From assembly GCA_002435715.1 (NCBI GenBank), contig DISD01000050.1:43125-107124 (forward strand): 64,000 bases of DNA, in the 5' to 3' direction. Positions 16,033-23,877 of this stretch are shown here, one piece after another. The position numbers and the translations under genes are program-made. Below the pieces are notes generated by a model. It saw nothing but the letters and a program-made list of their open reading frames with translations, did no database searches and was not told the DNA's origin. Each line of letters begins with the position of its first letter. Positions within the stretch are counted from its first letter, which is position 1. This DNA is from Rhodospirillaceae bacterium UBA6219 (GTDB lineage Bacteria; Pseudomonadota; Alphaproteobacteria; Rhodospirillales; Magnetospirillaceae).

Positions 16033-18321
16033 ATGCGAGTGATTTCGGTTGTGGTGTTGACGGCGTCCATCGCCTTTCCATGGCACGCTTGGGCGCAGAT
16101 GGGATCGTCCATGCTGCGCGGCTCGTCCCGCATGGTCGAACGCACCATCAGCCGCAACCTGGACAAGGTGTTCCGCCCCAAGCTGGTGGTCCGTCAGGGA
16201 TCCACCGGGCCGGTGACCGCCATGTCGCTGTCTTTGGACGAACGCTATCTGGTGTCGGCGGTCGGCGATTTTTCCGTGCGATTGTGGGATCTGGGGGTCG
16301 GACGCGAAGCGGCCCGGCTGACCGGGCACCAGGGCATCGTCACCACCATGGCGGTCAGTCCCGATGGCCGGCGGCTGCTGACCGGCAGCCAGGACAAGAG
16401 CCTGCGGCTGTGGAACTTGCAGCAAGCCGAAATACTCAACGTCGAATCCGGTTTCGCCCAGCCGCTCAGCGCCGCCATCTTCCTGGATCAGGACCATTGG
16501 GTCGGCGCCGATGAAAGCGGCATGATCATGGTTTCGGGTCAGAAGATGTCGGCCCATGGTCCCGGTCCCGTGCGCTTGGCGGCCTTGGATGGCGGTCACT
16601 TCGTCAGCGCCGGTGCCGACGGCATGGTGCGGTTGTGGGACGCCAAGGCGACGACATTGGCGCAGCAAAATCTGGGGGCGGCGGTCACCGCGCTGACCGG
16701 CAACGGCACCATGGTGGTCGCCGGCCTGGCGGATGGTCGGGTCGTGCGGCTGGATTCCAGCCTGGGCCAAGTGACAGAGTTGGGCCAGAAACATTCCGGC
16801 GCCCTCACCGCCCTGGCCATCGGCCGCGATGGCGCGTTGTTTTCCGGCGGCCAGGACGGCCACATCCTGACTTGGCAGGATCAAGGCGCGGTGGGATTGG
16901 GCCGCCATGACGGCGCCATCAGCCATGTTAGCGTCGGCAAGGATGGCGAGTTCGCCATCTCGGCGTCCCAGGACGGCACCACCCGGCTGTGGAGCATCGC
17001 CACCAAGAAGCCGTTGGTCACCTTGCTGTCCACCACCGACGGCTGGGCGGTGGTCGATCCCAAGGGGCGTTATGACGGCAACCAGGACGGATTGGACGGC
17101 ATCGACTGGCAGGGCGAGGACGCCGCTGTCGGCATCGAATCCTTCGCCGAGACCCATTTCGAGGCGGCCTTGCTGCCGCGCGCCCTGCACCAGGACGCCT
17201 TGGCCGACACCAAATCCATCCCCGACGGGGTGCGTTATCCGGCCAAGATCCGTTTCGTCTCGCCCACGACGTCCGGCGACGCGGAAAACCCCCGAATCCA
17301 GGTGGAAGTGGAAGCCAGCGACGACGGCGGCAGCGGTGTGGCCGAACTGCGCCTTTACCGCAACGGCCGCCAGGTGGCGACACGCTCGGTGGACATCCGC
17401 CGCGAAACCAACGACGACGGCAGCCCCCGGGTGGTGGGCCGTTTCGAATTGGATCTGCGGGCCGGCCGCAACGTGCTGTCGGCCACGGCGATCAACGACG
17501 ACCGCATGGAAAGCCCGGCGCAGACCCTGGTGTTGACCGCCGAACCGCCGCCGCCGCCCGGTCCGCCGAAAATCCATCTGATGACCGTGGGCATCAACGC
17601 TTATGCCAACAAGGATCTCAGCCTTTTCTACGCCCGGCCCGACGCCCAATCCATCGGCGGCTTCTTCACCCAATCCGGGCGAACCGCCGATCCCTTGGGC
17701 AGCACAGTGGTCATCGAGGACAATCAGGCGACCAAGGACAACATCCTGGCGGCGTTGAACCAATTGCGTTCGATGCCGCCCCAGGACATGGTGGTGGTCT
17801 ACATGGCCGGTCACGGGGTGTCCATCGGCGACGACTGGTATTTCGTGCCCCATGAATTGCGTAACGCCGACAACGACGACGCCTTGAAGGCCCAGGGCTT
17901 GTCGTCATCCGAACTGAAGCGGGCCATCGAATCCATGAGTGCCGACCGCACGCTTTTGCTGCTCGACACCTGCCATTCCGGCACCGCCGTCAGCCCCTTG
18001 AAGGATTATCGCGGCATGAAGTCGCTGCGTCTGTTGGCCCGTTCGGTGGGCACCCACATCCTGGCCGCCACCGACCGCGACCAATACGCCATCGAATTGG
18101 CCAAGCTGAAGCACGGCATCTTCACCTATGCGTTGCTGGAAGGCCTGCAGGGCAAGGCCGATTCCGCGCCGGCCGACGGCTCGGTCTCGGCCGCCGAGAT
18201 CATCCGCTATGTGGAAGAAAAGGTGCCGATGTTGGCCGCCAAGTACACCGAATACGCCCAGTACCCGACCGGCTATTCCCGCGGCAAGGATTTCGCCGTT
18301 TCCGTCGCTCCGGGAAAATAG
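16033..18321 (+). CDS. exported WD40-repeat caspase-family protein (peptidase C14-like)
   Basis: About 762 residues from ATG 16033, which gives a signal peptide (MRVISVVVLTASIAFPWHAWA); an in-frame ATG at 15973 has no ribosome site. Roughly seven WD40-type blades (for example LYLVSAVGDFSVRLWD-like and LLTGSQDKSLRLWN units) span residues 40-340. Next is an Ig-like domain (about 405-510), then a caspase-fold peptidase domain with His594 in YMAGHG and Cys647 in LLDTCHSG, so the catalytic dyad is intact. Prokaryotic caspase homologues cut after Arg/Lys or Asp; the specificity here is unknown. Export would place it in the periplasm or outside, unlike most WD40 caspases of defence systems. A bidirectional terminator follows. 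Confidence 0.88.
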   Translation: MRVISVVVLTASIAFPWHAWAQMGSSMLRGSSRMVERTISRNLDKVFRPKLVVRQGSTGPVTAMSLSLDERYLVSAVGDFSVRLWDLGVGREAARLTGHQGIVTTMAVSPDGRRLLTGSQDKSLRLWNLQQAEILNVESGFAQPLSAAIFLDQDHWVGADESGMIMVSGQKMSAHGPGPVRLAALDGGHFVSAGADGMVRLWDAKATTLAQQNLGAAVTALTGNGTMVVAGLADGRVVRLDSSLGQVTELGQKHSGALTALAIGRDGALFSGGQDGHILTWQDQGAVGLGRHDGAISHVSVGKDGEFAISASQDGTTRLWSIATKKPLVTLLSTTDGWAVVDPKGRYDGNQDGLDGIDWQGEDAAVGIESFAETHFEAALLPRALHQDALADTKSIPDGVRYPAKIRFVSPTTSGDAENPRIQVEVEASDDGGSGVAELRLYRNGRQVATRSVDIRRETNDDGSPRVVGRFELDLRAGRNVLSATAINDDRMESPAQTLVLTAEPPPPPGPPKIHLMTVGINAYANKDLSLFYARPDAQSIGGFFTQSGRTADPLGSTVVIEDNQATKDNILAALNQLRSMPPQDMVVVYMAGHGVSIGDDWYFVPHELRNADNDDALKAQGLSSSELKRAIESMSADRTLLLLDTCHSGTAVSPLKDYRGMKSLRLLARSVGTHILAATDRDQYAIELAKLKHGIFTYALLEGLQGKADSAPADGSVSAAEIIRYVEEKVPMLAAKYTEYAQYPTGYSRGKDFAVSVAPGK

Positions 18322-18356
18322 CAAAGGGGCGCAAGCCCCCCTTGCCCCACCCCATG

Positions 18357-18392
18357 AAAAAGCCCCCGGCGAGCCGCTCGCCGGGGGCTTTT
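18357..18392. terminator. bidirectional terminator between convergent genes
   Basis: Inverted repeat with arms AAAAGCCCCCGGCGAG and CTCGCCGGGGGCTTTT around a 3-base loop. A-tract on the left and T-tract on the right make it usable in both directions, for the WD40-caspase gene (rightward) and the outer-membrane protein gene (leftward). Confidence 0.92.
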
Positions 18393-18405
18393 CGATCTGA
18401 TCCGA

Positions 18406-19479
18406 TCAGAAGCGCAAACGGCCGTTCATCATCACGCCCATGGCTTCGCTGCGATCGCGTCCGACGACGCGGTTGACCTCGATCCCCACCGATTCGGTGT
18501 CGGTGGCGTACCAGTCCAGCCCCAGATACAGCTGGATTTCGTCGGCATCGTCGCTGCCACCGGGCTTGATGCCGCTGTCGCCCACGTAATCGGCAACGAA
18601 GTCATAGGCATAATAAGCCGAAACATAAGGCTCGACACGATCCCAGGCATAGGACAGACGGCCGCCGGCCTTACCCTGCAACAGGTGGCTGGTCGACACG
18701 TCCACATGGCGCGCCGCAGTGCCGGTTTCGTCATAGCCGTTGGTGTGGCTGTAAGCGCCGGACAGCCCCAGATCGCCACGCAGGTACCAATCGCCGCCCA
18801 AGCCCCAATTATGGTGACCATTGATGGCCGCCATGGTGCGATAACCGTCGAAATGGCCCTCGGCGTTGCTGCTGGCGCGCATGGCCTTGCCGCTGGCATA
18901 GGCGACGCCGATCATGGCGTCCATGGTGCTGCCCTGGCCGAAATCGTAACCCACATAGGGAACCAGCCAATAAGTGCTGCCGGTCAGCTTGCCGGCGTTG
19001 AAATCGGTCTGGAAATCGTCCCCCTGACGAAAGGCCGAAACACCGACCACGGTGCGCTCGTTCAGCATCATGTCGTAACCGGCGGTCTGGTTCGACATGG
19101 TCCCGCTATAAGCTGCGCCGGGGACGGTGCTGGACAGGGTGCTGGCGCCCATGGACACCCACAGCGCCTGTTGCATGGCGCCGTCGCCGGTGGAAACACC
19201 GGTTTCCGCCATGGCGGTTTTGGCGGAACGCGCCCCACCGCTCAGCGCACTGGCCACCCGTGCCGACACCGAGTTGCCGATGGTCGTGGTGGTGCTGCGG
19301 GTGGATTCCGCTTCGGTGCGGGCGGTGGTGGACGCCGTCGGGCTGTCACCGCAACCGGAATAATAGGTGCTGGACCCCGAACCCGAGACATAACATTCGG
19401 ATGAGCTGGCCCAAGCCGCCCCGGACATCCCCAAAGACGCGCCGACCAAACCGGTCGTGATCAGAAAAACTTTCCGCAT
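18406..19479 (-). CDS. autotransporter-type outer-membrane beta-barrel protein
   Basis: 357 residues from ATG 19479 (GGTGGGGGA just upstream; a TTG five codons earlier is less likely). Signal peptide MRKVFLITTGLVGASLGMSGAAWA, a Ser/Thr-rich short passenger (residues 25-95, with two Cys that may pair), then a region of alternating amphipathic strands ending in Phe (MMNGRLRF), the mark of an outer-membrane barrel. Motifs such as WLVPYVGYDFGQGSTMDAMIGVAYASG fit the autotransporter barrel. The passenger is too short for a classical adhesin. A good sigma-70 promoter is seen upstream. Confidence 0.75.
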   Translation of the reverse strand: MRKVFLITTGLVGASLGMSGAAWASSSECYVSGSGSSTYYSGCGDSPTASTTARTEAESTRSTTTTIGNSVSARVASALSGGARSAKTAMAETGVSTGDGAMQQALWVSMGASTLSSTVPGAAYSGTMSNQTAGYDMMLNERTVVGVSAFRQGDDFQTDFNAGKLTGSTYWLVPYVGYDFGQGSTMDAMIGVAYASGKAMRASSNAEGHFDGYRTMAAINGHHNWGLGGDWYLRGDLGLSGAYSHTNGYDETGTAARHVDVSTSHLLQGKAGGRLSYAWDRVEPYVSAYYAYDFVADYVGDSGIKPGGSDDADEIQLYLGLDWYATDTESVGIEVNRVVGRDRSEAMGVMMNGRLRF

Positions 19480-19516
19480 GAAATCCCCCACCAAACAAAG
19501 ACCCCTTCAGCGAAGG

Positions 19517-19544
19517 TGTATGCGTCTCGCCTAGCACCTGTCAA
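19517..19544 (-). promoter_or_regulatory. sigma-70-type promoter of the outer-membrane protein gene
   Basis: On the minus strand, perfect -35 TTGACA (19544-19539), 16-base spacer and a -10-like CATACA (19522-19517), placing the start of transcription about 30 bases before the ATG at 19479. Confidence 0.6.
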
Positions 19545-19613
19545 TAACCGTTCGAATGATATGGATATGGTATGGGGATACCTATTGAAAAGCTAAAGCG
19601 GTAAGCCCCCATC

Positions 19614-20195
19614 CTAAGGGGTCAGGAAGTCTTGCAACGAGGCGACGATGCCTTCCAGCAATTCCTTTTCCGGCCGGACCCGGGCCAATACCCGCAATCC
19701 GGCCAACACCCCCAGAAGATGACGCGCCATGTCGGTGGCGGAGAGAGTGGCCCGGATAGTGCCATCGGCTTGGCCGGCGGCAATGATGGCGTAAAGAAAA
19801 GATTCAATGGCGCGCAAGTTCTCGGCCACCGCCTGACGCAGTTCGGCGTCGTCAGGGGGGACATCCAAGGCGGCGTTGATCAACATGCACCCCTTGTGCT
19901 GGGGGTCTTCCAGGGATCGGCGCAGGACGTCGGAAAAGAACACTGCGATGGCTTGGGCCGGCGGCAGGTCCCGGCAGCGGGCCATGCGGTCACGCATGCC
20001 GCGTTGGACATAATGATCCAAAGACTTGCGGTACAGGGATCGTTTGTCGCCGAAAGCGTTGTAAAGACTGGCCCCGGTCAAGCCGGTGCACTCGATCAGA
20101 TCGCGCATCGAGGTCGCGTCGAAGCCTTGCGCCCAGAAACGTTCCAGGGCGGCGTCCAACACCGTGTCTTCTTCAAATTCCCGTGGTCTGGCCAT
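19614..20195 (-). CDS. TetR/AcrR family transcriptional regulator
   Basis: 193 residues. N-terminal HTH (TVLDAALERFWAQGFDATSM, then GLTGASLYNAFGDKRSLY) is typical of the TetR family; the C-terminal ligand-binding part has GCMLINAALD and DPQHKG as in the YxaF/LmrA-like branch. The start at 20195 (MARPREF) is the family norm. Divergent from the peroxiredoxin-GST operon with a palindromic operator between them, so it likely represses that operon and itself. Confidence 0.92.
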   Translation of the reverse strand: MARPREFEEDTVLDAALERFWAQGFDATSMRDLIECTGLTGASLYNAFGDKRSLYRKSLDHYVQRGMRDRMARCRDLPPAQAIAVFFSDVLRRSLEDPQHKGCMLINAALDVPPDDAELRQAVAENLRAIESFLYAIIAAGQADGTIRATLSATDMARHLLGVLAGLRVLARVRPEKELLEGIVASLQDFLTP

Positions 20196-20247
20196 ACGCC
20201 CTTTGTGTCCTTCACCAAGAAGCTTGCCAAGTTTATCGCCCGCCCCT

Positions 20248-20271
20248 ATTTTAGAACAATCGTTATAAAAT
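20248..20271. promoter_or_regulatory. palindromic operator, probable TetR-family binding site
   Basis: Two 10-base half sites, ATTTTAGAAC and GTTATAAAAT, form an inverted repeat with one mismatch around a 4-base AATC spacer. It lies midway between the TetR start (20195) and the peroxiredoxin start (20301), the usual site for a TetR autorepressor. Confidence 0.7.
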
Positions 20272-20300
20272 ATGAAACCCCCAATCCGCCGAGGCTCCTC

Positions 20301-20954
20301 ATGTCGCTGACCCAAGACCTTGCCGATCAAAAAACCCGTTTCATGCAAACCGCCCCCACCGAGGTGGCTACGCTGTTCCAGGCCCGTATCGAAGATCTGG
20401 CCCTCAGCTTCCCCTTGGACCAAGCGGTGGGAAAGGGCGCGCTGGCCCCCGATTTCGTCCTGCCGGAAGCCAGGGGCGGCGCGGTGCGGCTGGCCGACCT
20501 GCTGTACAGCGGCCCGGTGGTTCTGGCTTTCTATCGCGGGGCCTGGTGCCCTTATTGCAACCTGCAGCTTCGCGCTTATCAGCAAGCCTTGCCCGAAATG
20601 GAATCCTTGGGCGCCCGCTTGCTGGCGGTGTCACCGCAAATGCCCGACAAATCGCTCAGCACCGCGGAAACCAATGCCCTGTCCTTCGCGGTTCTCAGCG
20701 ATGTCGGCAACCACGTGGCCCGCGATTTCGGTCTGGTCTTCACCCTGCCGGCGGATGTCGGCGAGGTGCTGACCAAATCCGGTCGCGCCCTGCCCGATTT
20801 CAATGGCGACCAATCGTGGGAACTGCCGGTGCCGGCCACCTATGTCATCGCCCAGGATCGCCGTGTCGCCCTGGCCAGCATCGACGTCGATTACCGCACG
20901 CGTCTTGATCCCGCCGACATCATCGACGCCCTGCGCGTCCTGCCCCGGCCGTAA
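20301..20954 (+). CDS. peroxiredoxin-like AhpC/TSA family protein
   Basis: 217 residues. AhpC/TSA fold: APDFVLPEARGGAVRLADLL, then FYRGAWCPYCNLQLRAYQ with Cys83 and Cys86 as a CXXC pair. It would reduce peroxides or act as a thiol reductase in the cytoplasm. The AYQ ALPEMESLGARLLAVSPQ segment is normal for the family. It starts an operon with the downstream GST gene (11-base gap) and is divergent from a TetR regulator, suggesting induction by an electrophile or oxidant. Confidence 0.9.
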   Translation: MSLTQDLADQKTRFMQTAPTEVATLFQARIEDLALSFPLDQAVGKGALAPDFVLPEARGGAVRLADLLYSGPVVLAFYRGAWCPYCNLQLRAYQQALPEMESLGARLLAVSPQMPDKSLSTAETNALSFAVLSDVGNHVARDFGLVFTLPADVGEVLTKSGRALPDFNGDQSWELPVPATYVIAQDRRVALASIDVDYRTRLDPADIIDALRVLPRP

Positions 20955-20965
20955 GGAGACATCCG

Positions 20966-21664
20966 ATGATCCATTTCTATTACCATCCCACGCCCAATCC
21001 CCTGAAAGTGGCGCTGATGCTGGAAGAAACCGGCTTGGCCTATCAGGTGGTGCCGGTGGATATCAGCAAGGGCGAACAGCATGCCCCCACCTTTCGGGCC
21101 ATCAATCCCAACGGCAAACTGCCGGCCATCATCGACACGGACGGCAGCCAGGGCGCCGAGACCCGGGTGTTCGATTCCACCGCCATTCTGATCTATCTGG
21201 CGGAAAAGACCGGGCAGTTTCTGGGCCGCCCCCAGGACCGGGGTGAAATGCTGTCGTGGCTGATGTTCATCGCTTCGGGCCTGGGGCCGTTTTCCGGACA
21301 GGCGGTGCATTTCCAGTACGCCGCGCCGCAAGACCTGGATTACGCGGTCAACCGTTACCGACGCGAGATCGAACGCCATTACCAGGTTCTGGATGACCAC
21401 CTGCAGGGCCGCGACGTCATCGTCGGCGACAATTTCACCATCGCCGACATCTCGGCCTGGGGCTGGTTGGATCGGGCCCCCCGGGTGATGAAGGGGGCCG
21501 AGGATCCGCTGGCCCCTTATCCCAACCTGAAACGCTGGTACATGGCCATCAACGATCGGCCGGCGGCGGCCCGCGCCCGACGGGTCGGCCAGGACCACAG
21601 CTTCAAGACCGAAATGGACGAAGAAACCCGTCGCGCTTTGTTTCCGTCCAATTATCCGAAATAA
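20966..21664 (+). CDS. glutathione S-transferase family protein
   Basis: 232 residues with a thioredoxin-like N-terminal domain (HFYYHPTPNPLKVALMLEET, NPNGKLPAIID, STAILIYLAEKTG) and a helical C-terminal domain (TIADISAWGWL). The pattern, with long YxxxxxNxxKV start, resembles the YghU/YfcG (Ure2-like) branch that uses two glutathiones and acts on disulfides or peroxides. AAGGAG seven bases before the ATG. Second gene of the TetR-controlled operon. Confidence 0.92.
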   Translation: MIHFYYHPTPNPLKVALMLEETGLAYQVVPVDISKGEQHAPTFRAINPNGKLPAIIDTDGSQGAETRVFDSTAILIYLAEKTGQFLGRPQDRGEMLSWLMFIASGLGPFSGQAVHFQYAAPQDLDYAVNRYRREIERHYQVLDDHLQGRDVIVGDNFTIADISAWGWLDRAPRVMKGAEDPLAPYPNLKRWYMAINDRPAAARARRVGQDHSFKTEMDEETRRALFPSNYPK

Positions 21665-21669
21665 CGGTT

Positions 21670-22629
21670 TCAGCGCTGGTCGAAGCGGATTTCGATACGG
21701 CGGTTCTTGGCCAAGGCGGCTTCGGTGTTGGCAGGGTCCAGGGGCTGGAACTCGCCGAAGCCGGCCGCCGCCAGACGGTCGGCGGGAACGCCGGCATCGA
21801 TCAGGGTGCGGATGACGGTGATGGCGCGCGCCGTCGACAATTCCCAGTTGGACGGGAAGCGGTCGGATTTGATCGGGCGCTTGTCGGTATGGCCATCGAC
21901 ACGCAACACCCAGTTCACTTCCTTGGGAATCTGTCGCGCCAGTTCGATCAGGGTCCTGGCCAATTGACGGACCTGCTGTTCGCCACTGGCCCCCAAATCG
22001 GCGGAGGCGCTGTCGAACAACAATTCGGATTGGAAGACGAAGCGGTCGCCTTCGATGCGGATACCCTGGCGTTCGCCCAGCACCTTGCGCAATTTGCCGA
22101 AGAATTCGGAACGATAACGCTGCAATTCCTCGACCTTACCGGCCAAGGCGACGTTCAGGCGCTTGCCCAGATCGGCGATCTGGGCCTTTTGCTCGACCGA
22201 CAGCTTTTCCGAGGCATCCAAGGCGGCGGCCAGCTTTTCCAATTGTTCGCGCATGGCGGCCATTTGCTGGTTCAGCAATTCCGCCTGGCTTTTGGCGCTG
22301 TCGGAAATCTGCTTTTCGTCCTGCAGCGTGTTCAGCAGATTGTCGCGTTCCGCCAACGACGCCTTCAATTCTTCCTGCAGACGGGCCAGATTGGCTTTGA
22401 CGTCGGCCGACTTGGCCTTTTCCAACGACAATTGGTCCACCAGACTGGCCATCTCGGCATGCAGCTTGGACAATTCCTGGTCGCGCCCACTCAACGCGTT
22501 GCCCAGGAAGAACTGGGCCAGCACGAAGACCAGCAACACGAAGATCAGCATCATCAACAACGTCGCCATGGCGTCGACGAAGCCCGGCCAGATATCCACG
22601 TTTTGACGGAAACGACGGCCGCGCGCCAT
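21670..22629 (-). CDS. MotB/OmpA-type peptidoglycan-binding membrane protein
   Basis: 319 residues. Short cytoplasmic head, one transmembrane helix (ATLLMMLIFVLLVFVLAQFFL) preceded by WPGFVDAMA with the Asp that is typical of MotB/ExbD-like proton-channel partners, a long coiled coil (about 50-165), then an OmpA-like domain with RVDGHTDKRP, ELSTARA, and NRRIEIRF. It would anchor to peptidoglycan. Its gene starts 5 bases after the MotA/TolQ-like gene, so the two make one proton-channel complex. No flagellar genes are nearby, so it need not be the flagellar stator. Confidence 0.88.
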   Translation of the reverse strand: MARGRRFRQNVDIWPGFVDAMATLLMMLIFVLLVFVLAQFFLGNALSGRDQELSKLHAEMASLVDQLSLEKAKSADVKANLARLQEELKASLAERDNLLNTLQDEKQISDSAKSQAELLNQQMAAMREQLEKLAAALDASEKLSVEQKAQIADLGKRLNVALAGKVEELQRYRSEFFGKLRKVLGERQGIRIEGDRFVFQSELLFDSASADLGASGEQQVRQLARTLIELARQIPKEVNWVLRVDGHTDKRPIKSDRFPSNWELSTARAITVIRTLIDAGVPADRLAAAGFGEFQPLDPANTEAALAKNRRIEIRFDQR

Positions 22630-22634
22630 GGCGG

Positions 22635-23786
22635 TTACTCCGGTTGGTCCTCGGCCAGGACGGCGATGGTGCGGGCCAGCAACTTGAACTGCGCCCGCAA
22701 CTCGCCCACCAGTTCGTCATGGGAACGGGCGTTCAGTTCCACCAAACGATTCATCGAAACATCCAGGTTACGCAGATGGGTGCGGCTGACTTCGTCCATG
22801 CCGGCGGCGGGGGCGCTGGCTCCCACACCGCTTTGTTCGGCCAGACGGGCCAGCAGCGGGCGCAATTCCAACTGCGCTTCGCCCAGTTTCAGCATCAACG
22901 CCTGCTCTACCTTCATCTGGTCGGCCAGGGTGGACAAACGGTCGTTCAGCGACTGGATGTTGGAATTGGCGGAAATACGGCTTTCCTCGCCGCGCGAGAT
23001 GACGCGCTGCAGACCGTCCAGGGAATCGGCGGTCTGTTCCAGCAAGGCGCGGATATAGGCCGGCACCGATTGGTCACCTTCGGCGACGCCCCCGGACGAC
23101 CCCAGACGGGTCTGACCGGCCAGCCATTCTTCCAGTTCGTTGTAAAAAGTATTCTGCGCCTGACCGGCCTGCAGATCCAGAAAGCCCAGGACCAGCGACC
23201 CGGCCAGACCGAACAGCGAGGTGGAAAACGCGGTGCCCATGCCGGCCAACGGCGCTTCCAGCCCTGATTTCATCCGATCGAAGGCGGCGGCGGCGGCATC
23301 GCCGCCCACCGACAGGCTGGCGATCACCTCGCCCACCGAGCCCACGGTGCGCGACAAGCCCCAGAAGGTGCCCAACAGCCCCAGGAAGATTAGCAGACCG
23401 ACGAAATACTTGGCCAGTTCGCGGCTTTCGTCCAGGCGCGAGCCGATGGAATCCAGCACCGAGCGCAGCCCCATGGCCGACAGGCTCATGCGGCCCTGAC
23501 GTTCCCCCAGCATACCGGCCATGGGGCCCAACAGGCGCAAACGACCACCCGACGGCGCCGGCTGACCGCGCATCCAGCTTTCCAGCCATTCCACTTCCGG
23601 CTTCAGCAGCAGAACCTGACGGAAATTCAGCCCGATCCCCAACAAGAACACGCCCAGGATCAACCCGTTCAACGCCGGATTGGCCATGAAAGCCTGTTGC
23701 AGACCGGCGGCCAGCATGGCGGCGACGGCAGCGACAGCCGCCAGGAACAAGATCATGCGAACCAGATAGCGACTGGGTCGGGTCAT
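22635..23786 (-). CDS. MotA/TolQ/ExbB-family proton channel protein
   Basis: 383 residues. Two N-terminal helices (LFLAAVAAVAAMLAA, GLILGVFLLGIGLNF), a helix at about 125-150 (YFVGLLIFLGLLGTFWGL) and one at about 195 with the conserved GLEAPLAGMGTAFSTSLFGL, the MotA/TolQ/ExbB signature. The C-terminal third is a coiled region. Pairs with the MotB/OmpA protein that follows. Likely uses proton motive force to drive a cell-envelope process; the exact role is unknown. Confidence 0.85.
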   Translation of the reverse strand: MTRPSRYLVRMILFLAAVAAVAAMLAAGLQQAFMANPALNGLILGVFLLGIGLNFRQVLLLKPEVEWLESWMRGQPAPSGGRLRLLGPMAGMLGERQGRMSLSAMGLRSVLDSIGSRLDESRELAKYFVGLLIFLGLLGTFWGLSRTVGSVGEVIASLSVGGDAAAAAFDRMKSGLEAPLAGMGTAFSTSLFGLAGSLVLGFLDLQAGQAQNTFYNELEEWLAGQTRLGSSGGVAEGDQSVPAYIRALLEQTADSLDGLQRVISRGEESRISANSNIQSLNDRLSTLADQMKVEQALMLKLGEAQLELRPLLARLAEQSGVGASAPAAGMDEVSRTHLRNLDVSMNRLVELNARSHDELVGELRAQFKLLARTIAVLAEDQPE

Positions 23787-23844
23787 GGTTTTTCCTAGCT
23801 CAGGATCGGCGGGAATAAGGGTATGTTGGCCAAGAAATGTGGCG

Positions 23845-23872
23845 AGTGGTGGGCGACGTCACGCCGCCCACT
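23845..23872 (-). terminator. imperfect hairpin between the OmpA-linker gene and the proton-channel genes
   Basis: Arms AGTGGTGGGCG and CGCCGCCCACT (two mismatches) around 6 bases, just after the stop at 23878. There is no T-tract, so it may be a weak terminator or an mRNA-processing site that changes the ratio of the neighbouring genes. Confidence 0.3.
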
Positions 23873-23877
23873 TCCGC

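Noticed and set aside
15088..17853. Leftward open frame of 921 codons opposite the SDR and WD40-caspase genes
   Set aside because: Opposite strand of two clear genes; composition is His/Gly/Gln-rich as expected from GC3-rich antisense, and no domain is visible.
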